From the NCBI GenBank assembly GCA_016222825.1, contig JACRQF010000009.1, forward strand, positions 310,001-374,000: a stretch of DNA of 64,000 nt, written 5' to 3'. Position 1 is the first letter of the stretch. Each line of letters begins with the position of its first letter. A program made the position numbers and the translations under genes. Shown in pieces: positions 52,891 through 60,408 of the stretch. A model generated the notes under the pieces. That model was not told the origin of the DNA and made no database searches. It saw nothing but the letters and a program-made list of their open reading frames with translations. The stretch comes from Verrucomicrobiota bacterium. GTDB taxonomy: Bacteria; Verrucomicrobiota; Verrucomicrobiia; CAIQCK01.

Positions 52891-53017
52891 CGCGCAACCC
52901 GGCGACGGCCACAAGTCTGCGGCGGATTTTTCTGGACGAGCCGGACAACAAGCAGCATTTTGGTCGCGAAGGGCACGACCGGATTGACGTGCGGCAGATT
53001 GCTGGAGTCGGGTTCTG

Positions 53018-53302
53018 ATGAAACTAACGTTTGTGATCGTTGCCATCGCGATGGCCACCGCGGCCGGACTGACGCCGAAAGAAACCGCGTCAGGAAGAAA
53101 ACTTTACGCCGACAAATGCGGGCGGTGTCACAAGGCTTTCAAGATCGAGAAGTATCCCGCCCCCGCGTGGAACATGTGGATGAACCAGATGACCGCGAAG
53201 ACCAAGCTGACGCAGAAGGAAGCCGACCTGCTCACCCGCTACCTCCAGTCATTGCGCACCAGCCTCGCCGAAAACGGCGGCTCCGGCGCATCGCAACACT
53301 GA
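53018..53302 (+). CDS. Small monohaem c-type cytochrome-like protein
   Basis: The product has 94 residues. A signal peptide (V-I-V-A-I-A-M-A-T-A-A) precedes the haem motif C-G-R-C-H (residues 34-38) in G-R-K-L-Y-A-D-K-C. A later helix carries M-W-M-N-Q-M-T, which may supply the axial Met. It is only about 75 residues long after the leader, shorter than most cytochromes c. It is closely similar in layout to the one at 63599. Confidence 0.8.
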   Translation: MKLTFVIVAIAMATAAGLTPKETASGRKLYADKCGRCHKAFKIEKYPAPAWNMWMNQMTAKTKLTQKEADLLTRYLQSLRTSLAENGGSGASQH

Positions 53303-53419
53303 TTTCCCGGCGGCGCTGTATTTCCTCGTTGCTGACTCGCCGCGGTTCTGCCAAACCAGCCGCGTGCATTTCGTCCAACTTTCAGCCACGGCGTGCAACA
53401 AACGGTTGAGGCATCTCCC

Positions 53420-53962
53420 ATGACCGAACTGGATGTTGAAACTCTGCGCCGGTGCCGCCGCGGCGATCCCGCGGCACTGGGGGTGCTTTACGACTGCTAC
53501 CGCCGGCCGGTCTATTACCTCGCGCGGCGCATGGTTGGCGAAGCGGAGGCGGAGGATGTCTGCCAGGAGACGTTCATCGCCGTCTTTCGCGCGGTGGTGA
53601 AGTTTGAGGGAAAGTCGAAACTCTCCACGTGGGTGCTGGCTGTCGCCACACGCGTTTGCCTGATGCACCTGCGCAAGCGGCGGCGGCAGGAAGCGTCCGC
53701 CGAGCCTGCCGATACGGCCGAGACCGAGCCGATGACTTTGCTGTCGCCGAGCCACGAACTGCTCAACAAGGAGTTCCTCAAGCGGCTCGCTGACGCGATG
53801 GACCGTCTGCCGGAGAATCAGCGACTGGCCGTGTCGCTGCGCAGCTTCGAGGAGATGTCCTACGAGGAAATCGCGCGGGCGATGAACTGCCGCCTCGAAC
53901 AAGTGCGCGCCATGCTGTTCCGCGCGCGCTGCCGGCTGCTGAAGTTACTGGAGGGCCACTGA
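53420..53962 (+). CDS. ECF-type RNA polymerase sigma factor
   Basis: The product has 180 residues from the ATG at 53420. Region 2 runs from V-L-Y-D-C-Y-R-R-P-V through E-D-V-C-Q-E-T-F-I-A-V-F-R-A-V and K-L-S-T-W-V-L-A-V-A-T-R-V. Region 4 is L-P-E-N-Q-R-L-A-V-S-L-R-S-F-E-E-M-S-Y-E-E-I-A-R-A-M. The next gene starts 1 bp later and encodes a zinc-finger anti-sigma factor, a standard pairing. Confidence 0.95.
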   Translation: MTELDVETLRRCRRGDPAALGVLYDCYRRPVYYLARRMVGEAEAEDVCQETFIAVFRAVVKFEGKSKLSTWVLAVATRVCLMHLRKRRRQEASAEPADTAETEPMTLLSPSHELLNKEFLKRLADAMDRLPENQRLAVSLRSFEEMSYEEIARAMNCRLEQVRAMLFRARCRLLKLLEGH

Positions 53963-53963
53963 C

Positions 53964-54650
53964 ATGAGCACGCAAGCATCCGAACACTACGCCCCGCAGG
54001 ACTGGTCGGCCTACCTCGACGGCGAACTGCCCGCCGCGCGCCGCGCCGCGATGCGCGAGCACTTGCGCCAATGCCCCTCCTGCGCCGCCATCCTGCGCAG
54101 CTTCGAGGCGGTGCAACGCGGCGCGGAACAACTCGCTCAAGAGCCTGCTCCGACGCGGCCCCAATTGCGCACGCGGCTCGTGGCGGTGGGCGCGGCAGTG
54201 ATTACGCAAAGCCGGACCCGACGGCGATGGTTGCTGTGTCTGGGCACAGTCCTTGTCCTTGTCATCCTCGCCGGCTTGGTGGCAGCTTTGTGGCATGGAA
54301 TAGAACAACGATCCACGCCGTCGCCGGCCGTCGCCGATTCGAAGGCGCGGGTGACGCTGGAGCGCGTGCTGATTACGCGTTACTTCGTGGAGCCGCCGTC
54401 GCTCGAATACGACGTGACGATTCACAATGGCGACAGCCGGCCGCTGGAGATCATCCGCGTCATCGTCAGCGACCCGATGGGCGAGAAAGAGCGACCCGTG
54501 GCGTCGGCGTTGCGCGTCGAGCCGGGCCAGACCCTCCAACGCGTTTTCAGCCGGCCCGTCGGCGAGAACACCCAACTACGCCCCGGCAGCTATCGCATCC
54601 TTCTGGAGACTTCCGACGGCCGGCTGGTGGCAGAGAAAGTGGTGCCGTAG
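53964..54650 (+). CDS. Membrane anti-sigma factor (zinc-finger type) with C-terminal envelope domain
   Basis: The product has 228 residues. The ZAS-type zinc motif H-x3-C-x2-C is at H33, C37, C40 in E-H-L-R-Q-C-P-S-C. One membrane helix is near 90-110 (L-C-L-G-T-V-L-V-L-V-I-L-A-G-L-V-A). The outer part is about 110 residues long and beta-rich (L-E-Y-D-V-T-I-H-N-G-D, V-E-P-G-Q-T-L-Q-R-V-F), which could act as the sensor. It binds and holds the ECF sigma factor encoded just upstream. Confidence 0.9.
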   Translation: MSTQASEHYAPQDWSAYLDGELPAARRAAMREHLRQCPSCAAILRSFEAVQRGAEQLAQEPAPTRPQLRTRLVAVGAAVITQSRTRRRWLLCLGTVLVLVILAGLVAALWHGIEQRSTPSPAVADSKARVTLERVLITRYFVEPPSLEYDVTIHNGDSRPLEIIRVIVSDPMGEKERPVASALRVEPGQTLQRVFSRPVGENTQLRPGSYRILLETSDGRLVAEKVVP

Positions 54651-54724
54651 CCGGGAAAAACCCATTGCAACAGCGCGGGGCGTCCTTTAAGTTCGCCGTC
54701 TGAGTTTCCAGCAGGACAGAGCTT

Positions 54725-56101
54725 ATGGGCATGACATTGACAGAAAAGATTCTCGCGCGAGCCAGCGGCAAGGCGAAGGTTTATGCCGGCGAAAACGTCT
54801 GGGTGAGCGTGGACATCCTGATGACGCACGATGTGTGCGGACCGGGCACCATCGGTGTCTTCAAGCGCGAGTTTGGCAAGGACGCGAAGGTGTGGGATCC
54901 GAAGAAGATCGTCATCACGCCGGACCACTACATCTTTACCACCGACGCGCTCTGCAACCGCAATGTGGACACGCTTCGCGAGTTTGCGCGCGAGCAGGGG
55001 CTGCCGTATTTCTACGACATCATTGACGACCCGCGCGGCCACTGGACATACGACGCCTCGCGCGGCCCGCTCGCCCGCCAGCACGGCGACCATTACGTCG
55101 GCGTCTGCCACACCGCGCTTCCGCTCAAGGGCCATACGCGTCCCGGCGAGGTGCTCCTCGGCACCGACAGCCATACCTGCACCGCCGGCGCGTTCGGCGA
55201 GTTCGCCACCGGCATCGGCAACACCGACGCCGGCTTCGTCATGGGCACGGGCAAAATCCTGCTTAAGGTGCCGGAGACGATGCGCTTCTGGTTCGACGGC
55301 GCGCTCCAGCCCGGCGTGATGGCCAAGGACGTCATCCTCCACGTCATCGGCGAGATCGGCTTCGATGGCGCCACTTACCGCGCGATGGAGTTTGTCGGCC
55401 CCGGGGCGTCGGCGATGAACATGGACGACCGCATGACCATCGCCAACATGGCCATCGAAGCCGGCGGCAAGAACGGCATTTTCGAGGCGGACCAGAAGAC
55501 GTTTGACTACGTCAACGAGCGCACCGCCGCCAACGGCACGAAGAAAGACTACGAGGCCGTGAAGCCCGACGCCGACGCGACCTACATTTACGACAAGAAG
55601 TTCGACCTCTCCAAGCTCGAACCGACCGTCGCCTGCCATCCCGACCCCGGCCAGCGCAAGCTCGCGCGCGAACTCGGCCACATCGCGCTCGACCGCGCCT
55701 ACATCGGCTCCTGCACCGGCGGCAAGACCAGCGACTTTGTGGCGTTCGCCCGCGTGGTCAACGGCCGGCGCGTGAAGATAGACACCTTCGGCGTGCCGGC
55801 GACGACGCAGGTCGTGAAGGACTTGCGCGTGGTAAAGCTTGGCGACAAGTCCGTGTGGCAAATTCTCGTGGACGCCGGCGTGCGCATGACGGAGAACGCC
55901 GGCTGCGCCGCCTGCCTCGGCGGACCGGAGGACACCTTCGGGCGCGTCAACTCGCCGATGAAGTGCATCAGTGCCACCAACCGGAACTTCCCCGGCCGCA
56001 TGGGCAACCGCGAGAGCCAGGTCTTCCTCGCCAGCCCCGCGACGGTCGCTTCCAGCGCGCTGACGGGCAAGATCACCGATCCGCGCGAGTTCTGGAGGTA
56101 G
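54725..56101 (+). CDS. leuC: 3-isopropylmalate dehydratase large subunit
   Basis: The product has 458 residues. The Fe-S ligand motifs of the aconitase superfamily are present: L-G-T-D-S-H-T-C-T-A-G, G-S-C-T-G-G-K and A-G-C-A-A-C-L-G-G, together with the active-site H-D-V-C-G-P-G-T region. LeuC isomerises 2-isopropylmalate in leucine synthesis in complex with LeuD. The small subunit gene is not adjacent and not in the window. The homoaconitase type cannot be fully excluded, since these subunits share motifs. Confidence 0.85.
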   Translation: MGMTLTEKILARASGKAKVYAGENVWVSVDILMTHDVCGPGTIGVFKREFGKDAKVWDPKKIVITPDHYIFTTDALCNRNVDTLREFAREQGLPYFYDIIDDPRGHWTYDASRGPLARQHGDHYVGVCHTALPLKGHTRPGEVLLGTDSHTCTAGAFGEFATGIGNTDAGFVMGTGKILLKVPETMRFWFDGALQPGVMAKDVILHVIGEIGFDGATYRAMEFVGPGASAMNMDDRMTIANMAIEAGGKNGIFEADQKTFDYVNERTAANGTKKDYEAVKPDADATYIYDKKFDLSKLEPTVACHPDPGQRKLARELGHIALDRAYIGSCTGGKTSDFVAFARVVNGRRVKIDTFGVPATTQVVKDLRVVKLGDKSVWQILVDAGVRMTENAGCAACLGGPEDTFGRVNSPMKCISATNRNFPGRMGNRESQVFLASPATVASSALTGKITDPREFWR

Positions 56102-56105
56102 GCGA

Positions 56106-56705
56106 TTGCCAACGCCCGACCGCGATTGGAACGAAACCTACCGCGACCCGCAAACGGCGCCGTGGGACACGGGCCGGCCCTCCGCGCAACTGCGGCTGCT
56201 CTTGGAAAGCGGCGTGGTGAAACCGTGCCGCGCCCTCGACCTCGGCTGCGGCACGGGCACGAACGTCATCTTCCTCGCGCAACAGGGTTTCGAAGCGACC
56301 GGCGTGGACTTGTCCGAAGTCGCGGTCCAGCGGGCGGTGGAAAAAGCTCGCGTGGCGAATGCGAACGCGAACTTCGTCTGCGCCAGTGTGCTGGCGTTGC
56401 CCGATTTTGGCGAACCGTTTGAGTTTGTCTTTGACCGCGGTTGCTTTCACACGCTGGCGAAAGACCAGCGCAGCGCATTTGTCGGGCAGGTGCTGCGCGT
56501 GACACGGCCCGGCAGCGCTTACTTCCTGCTTTGCGGCAACGCGAAGGAGCCGCTCGATCCCGGTCCGCCGACAGTCAGCGAAGAGGAAATCCGCGCGACG
56601 TTCAGCCGCGATCTCGACATCGAATGGATCCGCGAGTTCCGCTTCGACACAGCGGGTCTGCCCAAAGCCCCGCTAGGCTACGCGGCGCTAATGCGGCGGC
56701 GGTGA
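56106..56705 (+). CDS. SAM-dependent methyltransferase, class I
   Basis: The product has 199 residues from a TTG at 56106. Motif I is A-L-D-L-G-C-G-T-G-T-N, followed by A-T-G-V-D-L-S (motif II acidic residue) and F-D-R-G-C-F-H-T-L. The W-N-E-T-Y near the start and P-W-D-T-G-R-P are typical of thiopurine/tellurite-resistance-type methyltransferases. The substrate is unknown. It starts 4 bp after leuC. Confidence 0.8.
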   Translation: MPTPDRDWNETYRDPQTAPWDTGRPSAQLRLLLESGVVKPCRALDLGCGTGTNVIFLAQQGFEATGVDLSEVAVQRAVEKARVANANANFVCASVLALPDFGEPFEFVFDRGCFHTLAKDQRSAFVGQVLRVTRPGSAYFLLCGNAKEPLDPGPPTVSEEEIRATFSRDLDIEWIREFRFDTAGLPKAPLGYAALMRRR

Positions 56706-56810
56706 ACAGCATCCGGGCCGCCGGAAGCCGGCCAAGCGACGGTCTTTTTCGGAAAGATTGAAAATAGCCTTCCGGAGGTGTAGAAACTGCGGCTGTAAGA
56801 GGAGATGATT

Positions 56811-57470
56811 ATGCGAAACAATTTGAAGGAGAATCCGGGCCGTCGCTTTATCGCCGTGGCTGCGGGGCTTTGCTGCGCGCTCGGCGCGTTGACGGCGCAG
56901 GCGCAGCAGCGGCCCGTGGCGTTTGGCACCGAGGTGAAGGGCGACTGGTCGCTGGAGGCGGGCAGCGGCGTCATGTTTTCCAATATCCGCTCCAAGACCT
57001 CTGACGGTTACACGCTGGTGCCGGCGTCGGTGATGGCGTCGCTGAAGCTGGACGACCCCAGCGACGACGAGGGCTGGTGGCGCGGGTATTCGGAGTTTGC
57101 GTTCCGCTCTTACGGCATGGCGATCACGCATGGGCCGGAGTCGCGCATGGTTGGCCTGGACTTCGGACCGCGCTACAACTTCGTCCAGCCGGGCTGGCGG
57201 CTGGTGCCGTTCTTCGGCGCGATGGTCGGCTTCGGTTTTTCGAACACACAGGATTATCCGGCCCCAACCACTCCCCGCGGTCTCGGCCAGGATTTCTGTT
57301 TCGAGTTCGGCATCAATCTCGGCGTCCGCTACGACATCAACGACACATGGTATGTCCGGTTGATGGCCGAATACGTCCACTTCTCCAACGCCGGCCTTTC
57401 CGAACCGGCGCGCCAGAACCGCGCGATTGACGCCATCGGCCCGCAACTCAGCGTCGGCTGCCGCTTCTAG
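56811..57470 (+). CDS. PagL-like lipid A 3-O-deacylase (outer membrane)
   Basis: The product has 219 residues from the ATG at 56811, which has an AGGAG site 6 bp upstream (an ATG at 56805 has none). A signal peptide of about 30 residues is followed by an eight-strand barrel with aromatic-rich strands and a C-terminal Phe. The PagL catalytic pair is visible as H180-x-S182 in E-Y-V-H-F-S-N-A-G-L, matching the family's H-x-S-N-A pattern. It would remove the 3-O-acyl chain from lipid A in the outer membrane. Confidence 0.75.
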   Translation: MRNNLKENPGRRFIAVAAGLCCALGALTAQAQQRPVAFGTEVKGDWSLEAGSGVMFSNIRSKTSDGYTLVPASVMASLKLDDPSDDEGWWRGYSEFAFRSYGMAITHGPESRMVGLDFGPRYNFVQPGWRLVPFFGAMVGFGFSNTQDYPAPTTPRGLGQDFCFEFGINLGVRYDINDTWYVRLMAEYVHFSNAGLSEPARQNRAIDAIGPQLSVGCRF

Positions 57471-57515
57471 AGCGGCAGCCGCGCTGCGCCTTCAGGGTCC
57501 GGCTTGCGGTGGCTT

Positions 57516-59384
57516 TTACGCAACCACGATGGGCCGCATCATGTCGTTGTCTTCGTGTTCGAGGATGTGGCAGTGCCAGACATACAGGCCCGGAATATCA
57601 AACCTGGCCTTCAGCCGCGTGATCTCGCCGGGGTAGGAGACAACCGTGTCCTTGAAGCCGGTTTCCCACGATTCCGGGTCGCGCGGCACGCCGCCCATCG
57701 GCTCGCGATTGACCACTTGGAACTGCACCTGATGCACGTGGATGGGATGGGCGTCGGCGGTGAAGTTATGGAGCTCCCACATCTCCGTCTCGCCCAGGAC
57801 TGGGTTCTCGGTCACCGGATCTTCCCACATCAATGGATTGGGCGTGCCGTCCTGATTGAACGTGCCCAGCATGCCTCTCAGCGGGCCAACGCCAGCCAGC
57901 ACGCCGGAGTCCATTTCGTTGATCGAAAGCTGCCGGACCCGGGTGGGTGCGCCCAACGGTGTGATGGCCGGCAACGCCAGTTCATTGGGGGGGACGGTCC
58001 AGTCCACGCCGCGGCGTGAGCCGACGACGAACTTCATCACTTGGCCGGTGGTCATCGGATCCGACGCGGCGAAGTCCACGTCCGGCACGCCGCCGCCATA
58101 CGGTTCATCCGGGCCGATGTTCTGGAGCACGATCTCGGTGCCGGCCGGCAGACCCGTGAAGTCCACGATCACGTCCGCCCGCTCGGCTTTGCCGACGAGA
58201 AGTTGCGGCAGTTGCACCGGCGCCGGCAGGAAGCCGCCTTCGGTGCCAATCTGCCAGAATGTCAGCCTCGGATGACTGAACTTCAGGATGAGGAATCGCG
58301 AGTTGCAGGCATTCAGAATCCGGAAGCGGTAGCGACGCGGTTCCACCCGCAACACGGGCCACGCGCGCCCGTTGACCAGCATCATGTTGCCGAAGAACTC
58401 GGCGTTCCAGATCGGCGGCATGTCGCTGTCGGGGATGAACGGCCCGGTGAACCCATCGAAGAACGCGCGGCTGCTCGGATAGAACAGCGAGCCGTCATCG
58501 TTGAAGGAGCGGTCCGCAATGGCCAGCGGAATCTCAAAGGCGCCGCCAGGGAGCACGCCCGCCTTCAAATCGGAAGCGCCGCCACGCAGCACATACATGC
58601 CCTGCAAGCCGGCATAGACGTTGCAGCGGGTCATGCCCATCGTGTGGTCGTGATACCAGAGCGTGCCTGCCCGTTGATCGTTGCGATACTCATAAACAGC
58701 GGTGCCGGGGATCCGATTGGACGGGTCAATCTGGTCGAAGTGCGAACCCTTGGTGAAGTAGCCCGCGGGAATGTTGCGCGCGTTGGGCAGATACCACGCC
58801 TCCGGGTAACCGTCACTGTGCGGTGCCACGTGCGCCCCATGCAAGTGCACCACCATCGGCACCGGCCCCGTGTAAGGTCCGGGCGTCGCGCCAAACGACG
58901 GCGTCGAGTCCACCGGGCCTGGAGGGTTGGCCCAGTGCAGCGTCGGATCCACCGGCACCAGAGGTCGCAGATAGTTGCCGCTGGCGTCCACCAAACGGTT
59001 GATCCACTTCACGCGCACCGGCTTGTTGACCGTGGCTTCGATGGTGTAACTCGGACTACAGAAACTGGCCGGATGGTTGACTGAGCCGTAGCCCCAAGTG
59101 ATCGTCGCGGGCAACGGGCGCGGTAGGATTTGTTGCCGGAACTGCGCGGCGGCGATCTCGTAGTAATCAATCCCCACCCCGGTCCGAGCCGGGAACATTT
59201 GCGAGCGCGGCATCGCCGGCGGGATGAACATCGGCATCTGGAACTTCGGCACCAACAACGGGTCCAATGTCCCGCCCGGTATGGCGGCGCTCGCCCGCTG
59301 CGCCGCTTTCCACGGCAACAACAGCCCCGCGCCAAACAGCGCGCTGCTCTTCAAAAACTTTCGTCTCGTCGTCGTCATCTTCAT
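57516..59384 (-). CDS. Tat-exported multicopper oxidase (CotA/bilirubin oxidase-like)
   Basis: The product has 622 residues from the ATG at 59384; the ATG at 59378 has a better-placed AGGAG. A Tat leader (T-R-R-K-F-L-K-S-S-A-L-F-G-A) ends near S-A-A-I-P-G-G. Copper motifs: H-L-H-G-A-H, W-Y-H-D-H-T-M-G, H-P-I-H-V-H-Q-V-Q-F-Q and the type 1 copper H-C-H-I-L-E-H-E-D-N-D-M-M. All copper ligands are present. It oxidises phenols, bilirubin-like compounds or metals in the periplasm. Confidence 0.9.
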   Translation of the reverse strand: MKMTTTRRKFLKSSALFGAGLLLPWKAAQRASAAIPGGTLDPLLVPKFQMPMFIPPAMPRSQMFPARTGVGIDYYEIAAAQFRQQILPRPLPATITWGYGSVNHPASFCSPSYTIEATVNKPVRVKWINRLVDASGNYLRPLVPVDPTLHWANPPGPVDSTPSFGATPGPYTGPVPMVVHLHGAHVAPHSDGYPEAWYLPNARNIPAGYFTKGSHFDQIDPSNRIPGTAVYEYRNDQRAGTLWYHDHTMGMTRCNVYAGLQGMYVLRGGASDLKAGVLPGGAFEIPLAIADRSFNDDGSLFYPSSRAFFDGFTGPFIPDSDMPPIWNAEFFGNMMLVNGRAWPVLRVEPRRYRFRILNACNSRFLILKFSHPRLTFWQIGTEGGFLPAPVQLPQLLVGKAERADVIVDFTGLPAGTEIVLQNIGPDEPYGGGVPDVDFAASDPMTTGQVMKFVVGSRRGVDWTVPPNELALPAITPLGAPTRVRQLSINEMDSGVLAGVGPLRGMLGTFNQDGTPNPLMWEDPVTENPVLGETEMWELHNFTADAHPIHVHQVQFQVVNREPMGGVPRDPESWETGFKDTVVSYPGEITRLKARFDIPGLYVWHCHILEHEDNDMMRPIVVA

Positions 59385-59451
59385 AGCTCCTGTTCCTCTC
59401 GTCTTTATGCACCGCATGTTGATTGTGTTCTGTGTCTCAAAAACGACTTAT

Positions 59452-59480
59452 GAGTGCGCTCACTGTCAACTCGCGCACTC
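59452..59480 (-). promoter_or_regulatory. Inverted repeat and -35-like box upstream of the multicopper oxidase gene
   Basis: The arms gagtgcgc (59452-59459) and gcgcactc (59473-59480) are perfect reverse complements around 13 bp. On the minus strand a consensus TTGACA (59469-59464) sits in the centre. No good -10 is seen at normal spacing, so the promoter itself is weakly supported while the operator shape is clear. Confidence 0.4.
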
Positions 59481-59694
59481 GTTCGGGCAATAAGGCAACT
59501 TTCTGATTCCGGCACCGGTCAAAAACCCTAGGGAGTTTTCCTCCGCCGGGCGTCTGCGTGGAGCGGAGCGGGTGTGATTGATCGTGCCAGTCGCCAAGAA
59601 ACGGCGCTGTGGTTGTGGGGTGTTAGAAATGTGGAGCCCCAATCGAGGCGGCCGGATTGACGGCGCGGCGCACGTTGTGGCAGGGTCTGCGGCC

Positions 59695-60399
59695 ATGGCA
59701 CGGCATCTACGCGTATGGCTGGCACTCCTGCTCCTCGCGCCACTGGCGTCCGCCAAACCGGAAGAGGAGCGCCGCGAAGTGCAACGCCACGGCTATGTGT
59801 TCGAAAAATGGGTGCGCGACACGTTCTTCGGCGGCTACACCCTGCTCGACTACACGCAGAAGTGGGACATCCCCAAAGAGGTCAACAAGCTCCACGGCGG
59901 CCTGCCCTGCAATATGAAGGCCATCAAATACGGCTCGTCGGTGGACATGGGCGACGCGTTGCGGCAGTTCCAGGTGGACGAACCGTTCATCCTCATCATC
60001 GCTTTCTGGCAACAGGAGTCCGGCCAGAAGCGGATTGTGAACATCCTCGCTCCGACGGTGACGCCGGCGCTGTATCGCAAACTCTGGGCGCCGATCACGC
60101 TGGAGGACCTCAAGCGCCTCGACGCGGTGGTGAAGGATCGCCATCTCAGCTACCGCGAAGCGCGCGCCGCCGCGCAGAAGATCAAGTCCGCCCCGCCGTT
60201 CACCCGCGCGATCATCACGGTGAACCCGAAGATAGACGAGAAGGGCCAGCGCCGTCTCCAATGCAGCCTGAGTTTCAAGAAGTTCTTCGAGCATCTCGCG
60301 CCGCAAGCGGATCCCAAGCCGCAGCGGGAGCCGCGGTTGTTCGGCGTCAGCGCGCCGGGGCCGTTCTTGTCGGCGCCGAGGAGTTTCAGTAATCAGTGA
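59695..60399 (+). CDS. Exported protein resembling a PD-(D/E)XK restriction endonuclease
   Basis: The product has 234 residues from the ATG at 59695 with a clear signal peptide (L-R-V-W-L-A-L-L-L-L-A-P-L-A-S-A). The mature part opens with V-Q-R-H-G-Y-V-F-E-K-W-V (Glu at 37) and continues with Q-K-W-D-I-P (Asp at 58), M-K-A-I-K-Y-G (Lys at 75 and 78), G-D-A-L-R-Q-F and F-I-L-I-I-A-F-W. This order resembles nuclease cores of type II restriction enzymes, but the residue two before Lys75 is Asn, not Asp or Glu. No methyltransferase lies nearby. Whether it is active and where it acts are unknown. Confidence 0.5.
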   Translation: MARHLRVWLALLLLAPLASAKPEEERREVQRHGYVFEKWVRDTFFGGYTLLDYTQKWDIPKEVNKLHGGLPCNMKAIKYGSSVDMGDALRQFQVDEPFILIIAFWQQESGQKRIVNILAPTVTPALYRKLWAPITLEDLKRLDAVVKDRHLSYREARAAAQKIKSAPPFTRAIITVNPKIDEKGQRRLQCSLSFKKFFEHLAPQADPKPQREPRLFGVSAPGPFLSAPRSFSNQ

Positions 60400-60408
60400 C
60401 CAGCAACC

